From assembly GCA_963633225.1 (NCBI GenBank), contig CAVGXR010000024.1, positions 1 to 13,565 of the forward strand: 13,565 bases of DNA, in the 5' to 3' direction. The position numbers and the translations under genes are program-made. Positions 6,523-13,514 of the stretch are shown piece after piece. The notes beneath the pieces were generated by a model that worked only from the letters and a program-made list of their open reading frames with translations, had not been told where the DNA came from and searched no databases. The number at the start of each line of letters is the position of its first letter. Position 1 is the stretch's first letter. The DNA is from F23-B02 sp963633225 (GTDB taxonomy: Bacteria > Bacillota > Clostridia > Oscillospirales > Oscillospiraceae).

Positions 6523-8307
6523 ATGGAGAATTTGCAATCATCGCTGCCAGGCTGGGAGATAGTGCGCTGCATAGGAAGCGGCAGCTCCGGCAAGGTGTAT
6601 GAGGTAAAGAAAAAAGATGAATACGGCGGCGACTTTCACTGTGCGCTCAAGGTGATAAGCGTTCCGGGTACTCAGAAGGAGTACGACGAAATGCTCGGCT
6701 CAATGAGCGAGTTTGCCATGCGCGCAAAGCTTCGGGAAAAGGTCGAGGAGATCAGCAACGAGTACAGGCTGCTCGGCAATCTGCGCGGACATCCGAACAT
6801 CGTCAACTGCGAGGATCAAATGATAATCCCGCACGAGAACGATCTTGGCTGGGATATCTATATCCGCATGGAGCTCCTGCAGTCCCTGCCGGACTATGTC
6901 CGTGAAAACGGCATGACGGTTGAGAATGTGATAAAGCTCGGCAGCGATATGTGCTCTGCGCTCGAGCAGTGCCGCGAGAACAATATAATCCACCGCGACA
7001 TAAAGCCGCAGAATATATTCGTCAGCCGCTACGGAGTGTTCAAGCTCGGCGACTTCGGCGTTGCCAAGGCCACGACGATCAGAACCTCGGCAGACAAGGT
7101 CGGAACGTATTCCTACATGGCGCCCGAGGTCTACAAGGGCAAGGGCTATGACGACAGGGTGGATATATATTCCCTCGGCATGGTGCTCTACTGGCTCTTA
7201 AACGAGCGGCGCGGTCCCTTTCTTCCGATGCCGCCTCAGACACCGACGGCAGAGCAGATAAGCGATGCGCAGATACGGCGCTTCAGGGGCGAGAGCCTGC
7301 CGCAGCCGAAAAACGGCAGCGCGGCGCTCAAAAAGGTGGTCATGACCGCGTGCAGCTATAAGATAGCCGACCGCTACGCAGGCCCTGCGGAGTTTAAGCG
7401 CGCTCTTGCGCTTGCGGCATCGGGCAAAACCGAGCCCGAGCCCGTGCAGGTATCCTACGGCAGCGACGAGGCGACCGTGCGCGAGGACTTCAAGGCCGAT
7501 CCGCGCCCCGAGTACATACCCGAAACGCCGCACGAGCCGAGGCCGCAGCCGAAGCCAAAGCCGCGCCCCGAGACTTCGCAGGCAAAAAAAACTCCGCCCA
7601 GACAGGCAGAGCCGGAGTCTAAGCCGAAAAAGTCAATGTTCGGCTATATACTTGCGCTGTTTCTGATCCTTGCTGCAATGGCGACTGCGATAATCGTTTT
7701 CGCGCTGTCGGGCAACAGCAATAACGACGGAGGCAGGAACGATACGCCCAAGGAAAGCGTTCAGCCCACGCCCACCGCAACGCCGGAGCCGGAAAAGCTT
7801 GATGTAAAGTCCGTCATGCTCAGCTCGCCGAGCCTCACGCTCACCGTTGAGGACGAGGCACAGCTCAAGGTAAGCTGTACGCCCGAGCCTGCTGCCGGAC
7901 AGGATGAGCCGGAATATGTCTGGAAAAGCAGCGACACATCCATAGTCACCGTCACGCAGGACGGCAAGCTCAAGGCCGTCAGCGAGGGCTCGGCAACGGT
8001 CATGGTCTATGTCAAGGATAAGATGGAGGTGTACGATCAGTGCACCGTTATTGTTGAGCGCCCCAAGGTAACGGAGCTCACGATCGAGGAAATGCCGGTC
8101 AAGACCGTGTACACCGTGGGCGAAGAGCTTGATACGACGGGGCTCGTGCTCAGAGCCTATTACAATAACGGCTCGGCAAAGCGAATAACCGACCCCGAGG
8201 AATACAGCGTTGAGTGCGATATGACGGGTCTGGGCAACCGCGACGCGACCGTCACCTACGACGGCAAAACCGTCACCTACACCGTAAGAATAAGCTTGTT
8301 CGGATAA
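6523..8307 (+). CDS. Membrane Ser/Thr protein kinase with Ig-like extracellular domains
   Basis: 594 aa from ATG 6523, chosen because AGGG (6510-6513) lies 9 bp upstream; in-frame TTG 6505 and ATG 6514 lack a well-spaced site. The Hanks-type kinase domain (~11-300) has P-loop GSGSSGKV (18-25), ATP-binding Lys43, likely C-helix Glu80, catalytic HRDIKPQN (157-164, Asp159), DFG (177-179), APE (200-202), conserved Asp214 and late Arg284. It looks active. A Pro/Lys/Glu-rich linker (~303-370) leads to one TM helix (~372-395). Outside is a short Pro/Thr-rich spacer, then a Big2-type Ig domain (~427-512; WKSSDTSIVTV...GSATVMV) and a Big3-type domain (~515-590; VGEELDTTGLVLRAYYNNG). The PASTA repeats usual in PrkC/Stk kinases are absent, and no PP2C phosphatase gene is adjacent. 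It probably signals envelope or ligand state; the ligand is unknown. Confidence 0.93.
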   Translation: MENLQSSLPGWEIVRCIGSGSSGKVYEVKKKDEYGGDFHCALKVISVPGTQKEYDEMLGSMSEFAMRAKLREKVEEISNEYRLLGNLRGHPNIVNCEDQMIIPHENDLGWDIYIRMELLQSLPDYVRENGMTVENVIKLGSDMCSALEQCRENNIIHRDIKPQNIFVSRYGVFKLGDFGVAKATTIRTSADKVGTYSYMAPEVYKGKGYDDRVDIYSLGMVLYWLLNERRGPFLPMPPQTPTAEQISDAQIRRFRGESLPQPKNGSAALKKVVMTACSYKIADRYAGPAEFKRALALAASGKTEPEPVQVSYGSDEATVREDFKADPRPEYIPETPHEPRPQPKPKPRPETSQAKKTPPRQAEPESKPKKSMFGYILALFLILAAMATAIIVFALSGNSNNDGGRNDTPKESVQPTPTATPEPEKLDVKSVMLSSPSLTLTVEDEAQLKVSCTPEPAAGQDEPEYVWKSSDTSIVTVTQDGKLKAVSEGSATVMVYVKDKMEVYDQCTVIVERPKVTELTIEEMPVKTVYTVGEELDTTGLVLRAYYNNGSAKRITDPEEYSVECDMTGLGNRDATVTYDGKTVTYTVRISLFG

Positions 8308-8340
8308 GAAAAATCCCGCCCTTGGGCGGGATCTTTTCTT
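8306..8340. terminator. Bidirectional terminator between the kinase and PAP2 genes
   Basis: ATCCCGCC (8313-8320), CTTG loop, GGCGGGAT (8325-8332), with an A-run on the left and TTTTCTT on the right. It serves two convergent genes and overlaps the stop codons at both edges. Confidence 0.9.
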
Positions 8341-9253
8341 ATTTACCGAGCCTTGCGAAGTATTTGAATGTCATCGGCCAAACGACACCGGCAAAGAGAA
8401 TGACGATGAAATAGCGCACGCCGTGAGCTATGCTGTGGCCGCCGAAAAGAGCAAGCAGCGGAGCCTTGAGCACTGCCTTGAGCGCAAGCAGTATACCGAG
8501 GCCGGCAACGACCTTTATTATCTGCGCCCACCACACGGCCTGAGTGGGGAAATGGATGTATTTTGTATCAATAAAGAACGTCAGCAGCAGACCGACCGCG
8601 CAGAACAGCATCATATATGCGTTTTTGATCCCCTCCGCATAGTTGTCTGGGTCAATGTCGGCGGGGAAGTCGTACAGCTCGACAAAGGCGACGAAGGCCG
8701 CGGCCATCACGATAAATACCACAAATATTATGTAAACCTTTTTCGGGCTCTTGTCCATGTCGCGGAAGAATGGATATATCACGAAAACGAGCAGCGTTCC
8801 GACGATGATCGACACGCCTACATCCAGCGGAGTGTGGACCCCAACATACATGCGCGAGAATGCCGTCAGCGCAATCAGCAGGACGAAAACGATCCTCAGC
8901 GCCGTGCTTTTATAAAACCTTGCCGGTGCGCCGAACACTGCAAAGGCGTTCTGCGTGTGGCCGCTGGGGAAGGAGTAGCCCGTGGCATCGGCGCGTGCGC
9001 TTTCGACGATGGTGAAGCTGGGATCCTTCACCCATGGGCGCGGTATGCGGAACCACAGCTTCAGAAACTGATTGATGATAGTACCCGCAAAGCCCACGGT
9101 CATCATGTAGTAGCCGCAGCTTTTGTTAAGGCACCAGAACACGATTATCGCTGCCGCTATGAACGCGGCCTCGCCGCCGAGATTTGTGACGAGACCCATC
9201 ACGGTGTCGAGAAACGGCGTGCGTATTTTTTCAAGTGCGTAGAGAAGCTCCAT
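8339..9253 (-). CDS. PAP2-family membrane phosphatase
   Basis: 304 aa. ATG 9253 is preceded on the minus strand by GAGGTG at good spacing. All three PAP2 signature motifs are present: KLWFRIPRP (65-73), FPSGH (95-99, His99) and SRMYVGVHTPLD (133-144, His140 the expected nucleophile). These motifs define the acid phosphatase / lipid phosphatase fold that dephosphorylates substrates such as undecaprenyl pyrophosphate, phosphatidate or phosphatidylglycerophosphate; the sequence does not say which. The core occupies ~1-160. Beyond it are about four further hydrophobic helices (~163-187, 208-230, 243-270, 278-297), so the protein is longer than a minimal BcrC-like enzyme of about 200 aa. It is convergent with the kinase gene and lies 85 bp downstream of the dehydrogenase on the same strand. 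I could not identify a convincing promoter in that gap. Confidence 0.92.
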   Translation of the reverse strand: MELLYALEKIRTPFLDTVMGLVTNLGGEAAFIAAAIIVFWCLNKSCGYYMMTVGFAGTIINQFLKLWFRIPRPWVKDPSFTIVESARADATGYSFPSGHTQNAFAVFGAPARFYKSTALRIVFVLLIALTAFSRMYVGVHTPLDVGVSIIVGTLLVFVIYPFFRDMDKSPKKVYIIFVVFIVMAAAFVAFVELYDFPADIDPDNYAEGIKNAYMMLFCAVGLLLTFFIDTKYIHFPTQAVWWAQIIKVVAGLGILLALKAVLKAPLLALFGGHSIAHGVRYFIVILFAGVVWPMTFKYFARLGK

Positions 9254-9293
9254 GTGTCACCTCAGATTTTTTTCTTATACAGTACCATAAAGT

Positions 9294-9322
9294 AAAGCCG
9301 TCTGCAATGCAAACGGCTTTTT
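9294..9322 (-). terminator. Terminator of the dehydrogenase gene
   Basis: AAAGCCGT (9294-9301) pairs with ACGGCTTT (9313-9320) around an 11-nt loop, within the 85-bp gap after the dehydrogenase stop. On the minus strand the tail is only CTTTACTTT, so it may be leaky and let some transcription reach the PAP2 gene; the plus-strand tail is a better T-run. Confidence 0.6.
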
Positions 9323-9338
9323 AACTTTTTCCTTTTTG

Positions 9339-10550
9339 TCAGGCCTCCGCGATTATGCGGTGAATGACCTTCGTAAAGCGCGCCTCGTTGTAGATAACGG
9401 GAACGGGGTAGACGGGGTTTGCTTCCTCCATTGCCCAGACGCACATCTGATGAATATCCTCTTCCTTGATGAAGTCAAAGCCGGAGGGTATGTTCATGCG
9501 CTTGTTCATGGCGCGGATCTCAGCGATGAAGGCCTTTGCCTTTTCCTCATCGCTGCCGCTCGTCTTTACGCCGGTGAGCTCGGCAAGATGCGCAAGCTTT
9601 TCGTAAACGGCCTCGCCGTAGTCCTCAAGGACGATCGGAAGTATGACCGCGTTTGCAAGGCCGTGCGGAGTGTTGTACAGTCCGCCGAGGGTGTGCGCTA
9701 TCGCGTGCACGTTGCCGACACCGGCGCGGGTGAAGGCAAAGCCTGCTTTGAATGCAGCTGTGAGCATCTTCTGACGGGCCTCCATGTCGTTGCCGTCGTT
9801 GTATGCACGCTCAAGGTATTTGAATATCAGCACCGTGGCTTCCTCAGCCAGACGGAGAGATTCCTTGGTGTTGTAGGTCCAGCAGATATATGCCTCGACC
9901 GCGTGGGTAAGTGCGTCCATGCCGGTCGTCGAGGTGGTTTTCTGCGGGAGATCACGAGTGAGCTCGGGGTCAAGTATCGCGTACTTGGGGATAAGGCACA
10001 GATCCATGATAGCATACTTGTGATGCGTCTCGGGGTCGGTGATGACAGCGGCTATCGTCGTCTCGGAGCCTGTGCCGGCGGTCGTCGGAACGGCGACGAA
10101 GGTGGGTATCTTGTGCCTTACGCGGAGAAGTCCGGCCATTTTGTTCACCGGCGTGTCGGGATGCACGACTCTTGCAGCCGCGCCCTTTGCCGCGTCCATC
10201 GGAGAGCCGCCGCCGATTGCGAGGAAGCCCTGACAGCCGGTCTCGAGATATTTCTTCTGTATCTCGTTTACGACGGTGACGGTCGGGTTGGCAGATACCT
10301 CGGAATAATGCTCATAGGCGATGCCGGCCTTGTCAAGCGCCGCCTTTGCTATGGGTGCGATCGTTTTGCCGACCGTGCGGCCCGTTACGATCATGACCTT
10401 TTTCACGCGCTTTTTCTTGAAAAGCTCGGGAGCCTTCTGCAAAGCGCCCTCGCCCTCAATAGTGATCGGCTTACGCCAGGGCAGTGCGCGTGCGCCAATA
10501 TTGAAAACAGCCTGGAATGAGCGGTAATATGCATTTTTTATAGCATCCAT
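9339..10550 (-). CDS. Iron-containing alcohol dehydrogenase (group III)
   Basis: 403 aa. ATG 10550 is chosen because GGAGG lies 7 bp upstream on the minus strand; upstream in-frame codons lack a site. N-terminal NAD(P)-binding region with AIGGGSPMDAAK (111-122) and VPTTAGTGSE (~154-163). C-terminal metal domain with the four expected Fe(II) ligands, matching E. coli FucO by pattern: Asp212 and His216 in MDALTHAVEA, His282 in VHAIAHTLGG, His296 in NTPHGLAN. Catalysed reaction: reversible, NAD(P)H-linked reduction of an aldehyde or ketone to an alcohol in the cytoplasm. FucO, ethanol, butanol and 1,3-propanediol enzymes share these features, so the substrate cannot be called. A fermentative electron sink fits an anaerobe. 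It is monocistronic or at most leaky into PAP2, and divergent from the padR gene. Confidence 0.93.
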   Translation of the reverse strand: MDAIKNAYYRSFQAVFNIGARALPWRKPITIEGEGALQKAPELFKKKRVKKVMIVTGRTVGKTIAPIAKAALDKAGIAYEHYSEVSANPTVTVVNEIQKKYLETGCQGFLAIGGGSPMDAAKGAAARVVHPDTPVNKMAGLLRVRHKIPTFVAVPTTAGTGSETTIAAVITDPETHHKYAIMDLCLIPKYAILDPELTRDLPQKTTSTTGMDALTHAVEAYICWTYNTKESLRLAEEATVLIFKYLERAYNDGNDMEARQKMLTAAFKAGFAFTRAGVGNVHAIAHTLGGLYNTPHGLANAVILPIVLEDYGEAVYEKLAHLAELTGVKTSGSDEEKAKAFIAEIRAMNKRMNIPSGFDFIKEEDIHQMCVWAMEEANPVYPVPVIYNEARFTKVIHRIIAEA

Positions 10551-10581
10551 GTGTATTTCCTCCCAACATTTGATGTTTACT

Positions 10582-10610
10582 ATTCTAATATATATATTTT
10601 GTTTAGTCAA
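10582..10610 (-). promoter_or_regulatory. Promoter of the dehydrogenase gene
   Basis: On the minus strand, TTGACT (complement of 10605-10610), 17 bp spacer, TAGAAT (complement of 10582-10587), 31 bp before the ATG. It is back to back with the padR promoter; the two -35 hexamers are 13 bp apart. Confidence 0.7.
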
Positions 10611-10623
10611 GGAAAAAACAAGC

Positions 10624-10652
10624 TTGACAAATATCGAATATCGATATATACT
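10624..10652 (+). promoter_or_regulatory. Promoter of the padR-DUF2812 operon
   Basis: Perfect TTGACA (10624-10629), 17 bp spacer, TATACT (10647-10652). The first putative PadR operator (10633-10649) covers the spacer and part of the -10, as expected for a repressed promoter. Confidence 0.8.
10633..10649. promoter_or_regulatory. Putative PadR operator, copy 1
   Basis: ATCGAATATCGATATAT, containing the inverted repeat ATCG-AATAT-CGAT (extended to TATCG/CGATA here). It overlaps the promoter spacer and -10. Confidence 0.65.
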
Positions 10653-10661
10653 GCAAGTAAC

Positions 10662-10678
10662 ATCGAATATCGATATAT
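10662..10678. promoter_or_regulatory. Putative PadR operator, copy 2
   Basis: The same 17 bp as copy 1, displaced by 29 bp (nearly three helical turns), lying near the expected transcription start and just before the ribosome site GAGGAGGTGA. Confidence 0.65.
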
Positions 10679-10692
10679 GAGGAGGTGAGCCG

Positions 10693-11019
10693 ATGGCAAG
10701 AAAGAAGTTTTCGACATTGACAGAGCCGATGTTTTACCTGCTCATGTCGCTGCTCGACGGCCCGAAATGCGGCATAGATATAAGCGAGTGCATCGCCCGC
10801 CGCAGCGCGGGGCGGGTAAACCTCGGACCGGGCACGCTTTACGCGCTGCTTTCGGAGTTTGAACAGGAGGGATTTATAAAATACGTCGGCGTTGAGGGCA
10901 AGCGCAAGATATATGAGCTCACGCCGATAGGGGAGAAAGCATATAATGATGAGCTCGTGCGGCTCAGACAATGCCTTGATGACGCAAAGGAGGCGGAAAA
11001 AGATGGGCAGATACGTTAG
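10693..11019 (+). CDS. PadR-family transcriptional regulator
   Basis: 108 aa, the size of a short (subfamily 2) PadR protein. ATG 10693 follows the strong ribosome site GAGGAGGTGA. A winged helix fills most of the chain: TEPMFYLLMSLLDGPKCGIDI (10-30, start of the HTH, split here by its Gly-Pro-Lys turn), LGPGTLYALLSEFEQEGFI (44-62, recognition helix) and KRKIYELTPIGEKAY (69-83, wing and following helix). A C-terminal helix (~83-105) should form the dimer. PadR proteins usually repress their own operon and are released by a small molecule or stress signal. The two repeated operators in its promoter fit autoregulation. It overlaps the next gene by 17 bp, so the two are co-expressed. Confidence 0.93.
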   Translation: MARKKFSTLTEPMFYLLMSLLDGPKCGIDISECIARRSAGRVNLGPGTLYALLSEFEQEGFIKYVGVEGKRKIYELTPIGEKAYNDELVRLRQCLDDAKEAEKDGQIR

Positions 11020-12241
11020 ACGCATAGTACCGTTCTGTGCGGGGGATATCCCGGCCGTGCAGCGCTGGCTTGAGGATATGGCCGAAAAGGGGCTGTTTTT
11101 CAGGGAAGACGGCATTTTGCTTTCAAAATTTGAGAAGGGCGAGCCTAAGAAAATGCGCTATCGCCTCGACTTCTGCGATGTCGTGGCCTGTGACATTCCG
11201 GATGACAAAAAAGAATTTTACGAGCGCAGCGGCTGGCATGTCGTCGGCGATTACAAAAACGATTTCGTAGTCGTCTGCACCGACGACCCCGACGCACCCG
11301 AGATATACACGGAGCCAGAGCTTTTGGTAAAGCCGCTGAAGAAGCTTGCGGGAAAGCATCTGTCCATGGCCATTGTCTTTCTCGTCATGGCGCTCTGTAC
11401 GCAGCTCACGCCTTTCCTGGGGTCAATGTGGGAATACAGCAGCGATTTGCTGCACTTTTTCCTGAATATTAAGGCGTCATACGCAGCACTTGTTATCATA
11501 ATGTCGCTGCTCATGCTGACGGAAGCGATCGTGCAGTTTTCGATATACAGAAGGCTCAGACGGCTTGCGGCAGAGAATGTGCTGCCGACCGAAAATCATC
11601 GCTCGCGGTCGATATTGAGATATGTGATGACTGCCGCAAGTGTGCCGCTTGCCATCATATGGCTCATACACTGGTGCTGCATTGTGCCTCAGCCGCTGTA
11701 TGACGATGCGTCGGATGTCAGCTTTCCTACGGCGGAGGAGATCGTACAGCTCGGCACTTACGACAGAGACATGTCCTTTTACGAGACGACAGATGCATTT
11801 TTGATAAAGAAGATTGGGCTACATCAGGCAAAAAATCTGATAAACTCAGATGGGCAATTGACCGATGTCCTGCAGTATAGAGTAGAGTATTATGAATCTC
11901 CAACGACGCTGATCGCCAAGGGCTATTTTTCCAAACGCATGGCTTTCATCAAGGCGGAGTACGACCATAGCATACTCATCAGCATGAACGAGCTATCAAG
12001 AGTAAGGCTTATGGGATATGGACTCGGCAATGTGCCGTACTATCGTCAGGAGCAGTATGAAGAAGACGGAGCTGAGGTGTTCTGGCAATACTATAACAGA
12101 GGCGACAGCTGCGATGTGTACGGCATAAACCAGTTGGTCATAAGATATGAAAATAAGGTCATGGATGTTTACTGCGACGGAAACAGCGACTTTTACGAGC
12201 ATATTCCAAAGTATATAGACTGTCTCAAAAGTGCAAAATAA
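11003..12241 (+). CDS. DUF2812 membrane protein, partner of PadR
   Basis: 412 aa. ATG 11003 is preferred because AAGGAGG (10987-10993) lies 9 bp upstream; it overlaps the end of the padR gene by 17 bp. The N-terminal part (~1-105) matches DUF2812: a start with RRIVPFCAGDIPAVQRWLEDM, AEKGLFF, then YRLDFCD, YERSGWHVVGDY and FVVVCTDDPDAPE. Three hydrophobic helices follow (~120-140, 158-181, 206-228), then a ~180-residue C-terminal region (TYDRDMSFYETTDAFLI onward), probably soluble; its family is not recognised. PadR + DUF2812 pairs are frequent in Firmicutes, and the membrane partner is thought to sense or respond to an envelope condition, but no biochemical function is established to my knowledge. 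From about 11810 the coding sequence looks less GC-rich than the first half. Confidence 0.88.
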   Translation: MGRYVRRIVPFCAGDIPAVQRWLEDMAEKGLFFREDGILLSKFEKGEPKKMRYRLDFCDVVACDIPDDKKEFYERSGWHVVGDYKNDFVVVCTDDPDAPEIYTEPELLVKPLKKLAGKHLSMAIVFLVMALCTQLTPFLGSMWEYSSDLLHFFLNIKASYAALVIIMSLLMLTEAIVQFSIYRRLRRLAAENVLPTENHRSRSILRYVMTAASVPLAIIWLIHWCCIVPQPLYDDASDVSFPTAEEIVQLGTYDRDMSFYETTDAFLIKKIGLHQAKNLINSDGQLTDVLQYRVEYYESPTTLIAKGYFSKRMAFIKAEYDHSILISMNELSRVRLMGYGLGNVPYYRQEQYEEDGAEVFWQYYNRGDSCDVYGINQLVIRYENKVMDVYCDGNSDFYEHIPKYIDCLKSAK

Positions 12242-12248
12242 ACAAAGG

Positions 12249-12277
12249 CGGGAGCTCAAAGCGCGGGCTCCCGTTTT
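12249..12277 (+). terminator. Terminator of the padR-DUF2812 operon
   Basis: CGGGAGC (12249-12255), 11-nt loop, GCTCCCG (12267-12273), followed by TTTT. It begins 7 bp after the TAA. Confidence 0.85.
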
Positions 12278-12297
12278 GATTTCGGTATTATTAACGA

Positions 12298-12325
12298 TTG
12301 ACTTTTATTGAGATTGCTTTAAAAT
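12298..12325 (+). promoter_or_regulatory. Probable promoter of the phosphofructokinase gene
   Basis: TTGACT (12298-12303), 16 bp spacer, TAAAAT (12320-12325), 43 bp upstream of the TTG start in an AT-rich gap. Several other AT-rich hexamers lie nearby, so the exact -10 is uncertain. Confidence 0.55.
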
Positions 12326-12368
12326 ATTAATATATAAGTTGATTTTTAAAGCAAAAGAGGGATTTGGC

Positions 12369-13454
12369 TTGAAAAAAATAACCAGAGTTGCGATCGTGAC
12401 CTCGGGCGGAGACTGTCAGGGGCTCAATGCCGCAATGCGCGGTGTCGGCAAGGCACTGTACAATAAAATGGAGAACATAGAGATCTTCGGCATGTATGAC
12501 GGCTACAGGGGTCTCGTAGACGGCGACTATAAGTATATGCAGCCGGATGACTTTTCCGGCATCCTTACACAGGGAGGAACCATCCTCGGCACCTCGCGCC
12601 AGCGCTATATCCCGGGAAAGGATATCGTTGACGACGAAGGCAACAGCATCATACCTGCGATGAAGGATACCTATAATAAGCTCAATCTTGACTGCCTTGT
12701 TATCATGGGCGGCAACGGCACGCAGAAAAGCGCAAAGCTCCTGATGGATGCCGGAATGAATGTCGTGACCCTGCCCAAGACCATTGACAACGATATCTGG
12801 GGCACCGACACGACCTTCGGCTTCCAGAGCGCCGTGGATATTGCAACAAACGTCATAGACTATATCCACTCGACCGCCTCGTCGCACAGCCGCGTGTTCC
12901 TTGTCGAGCTCATGGGGCGCGACGCGGGCTGGCTCACGCTGCACGCGGGTATAGGCTCGGGCGCGGATATAATCCTCATCCCCGAGATACCTTATGATAT
13001 AGACAGCATCCTCAAGGCCATTGACAATCGCCGCCGCCGCGGCAGGAGCTATTCAATAATTGCCGTCGCGGAGGGCGCGAAGAGCGTTAACGATCAGATA
13101 CTCACCGAGGAGGAAAGCCGCCGCCGCCGTGAGGAGTCGAAGCATTCCACAATATCCTACGAGATAGCGTCTCAGATAGAAGCAGCCATCGGTCAGGAGG
13201 CCCGCGTCACCGTGCCCGGACATTATCAGCGCGGCGGCCCCCCGTGCCCGTATGACCGCGTGCTGGCGACACGCTTCGGAACAGCCGCGGCAGACCTTAT
13301 TATCAATAAGCAGTATGGCCGCATGGTCGCCATCCAGAACGGCCACATTGTCTCTATACCTCTTGAGGAGGCCGCAAGCAAGACTAAATTCCTGCCCACC
13401 GACCATCCCCTCATTCAGGTGGCACGCGATATCGGCATATCCTTCGGCGACTGA
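12369..13454 (+). CDS. pfkA: 6-phosphofructokinase, TTG start
   Basis: 361 aa. TTG 12369 is chosen: AGAGGG (12356-12361) lies 7 bp upstream and translation begins MKKITRVAIVTSGGD, the normal family start; an earlier TTG (12339) has no ribosome site. It phosphorylates fructose 6-phosphate at C1 in glycolysis. Motifs: TSGGDCQGLNAAMRG (11-25), GGTILGTSR (69-77), MGGNGTQ (113-119), PKTIDND (136-142; Asp140 catalytic base, Asp142), ELMGRDAGW (180-188) and PGHYQRGGPP (273-282). The donor-site pair is Gly117 with Lys137. Gly at the first position usually means ATP; Lys at the second is usual in pyrophosphate enzymes and also occurs in ATP-using forms such as the trypanosome enzyme. The usual GGDG Asp is Asn116. 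I favour ATP but the donor is unproven. No other glycolytic gene is adjacent. Confidence 0.92.
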   Translation: MKKITRVAIVTSGGDCQGLNAAMRGVGKALYNKMENIEIFGMYDGYRGLVDGDYKYMQPDDFSGILTQGGTILGTSRQRYIPGKDIVDDEGNSIIPAMKDTYNKLNLDCLVIMGGNGTQKSAKLLMDAGMNVVTLPKTIDNDIWGTDTTFGFQSAVDIATNVIDYIHSTASSHSRVFLVELMGRDAGWLTLHAGIGSGADIILIPEIPYDIDSILKAIDNRRRRGRSYSIIAVAEGAKSVNDQILTEEESRRRREESKHSTISYEIASQIEAAIGQEARVTVPGHYQRGGPPCPYDRVLATRFGTAAADLIINKQYGRMVAIQNGHIVSIPLEEAASKTKFLPTDHPLIQVARDIGISFGD

Positions 13455-13470
13455 AATACAGTATTAATCA

Positions 13471-13495
13471 AAACCTCCGGCTAAGCCGGAGGTTT
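13471..13495 (+). terminator. Terminator of the phosphofructokinase gene
   Basis: AAACCTCCGG (13471-13480), CTAAG loop, CCGGAGGTTT (13486-13495): a perfect 10-bp stem, 17 bp after the stop. Only three T follow, all within the stem, so the tail is weak. Confidence 0.75.
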
Positions 13496-13514
13496 GAGAC
13501 TGTCAAAAAACTAT

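Noticed and set aside
8423..9295. 290-codon plus-strand open frame opposite the PAP2 gene
   Set aside because: The minus strand encodes complete PAP2 motifs; the plus-strand product is Gln/His/Arg-rich with no domain.
9254..9300. Promoter for the PAP2 gene on the minus strand (TATAAG near 9275)
   Set aside because: No acceptable -35 hexamer lies 16-18 bp upstream, so transcription may instead come from leaky read-through.
9336..10520. Long open frame (394 codons) on the plus strand opposite the dehydrogenase gene
   Set aside because: The minus-strand frame has all iron-ADH motifs, a good ribosome site and a promoter. The plus-strand frame has no recognisable domain and is a codon-bias shadow.
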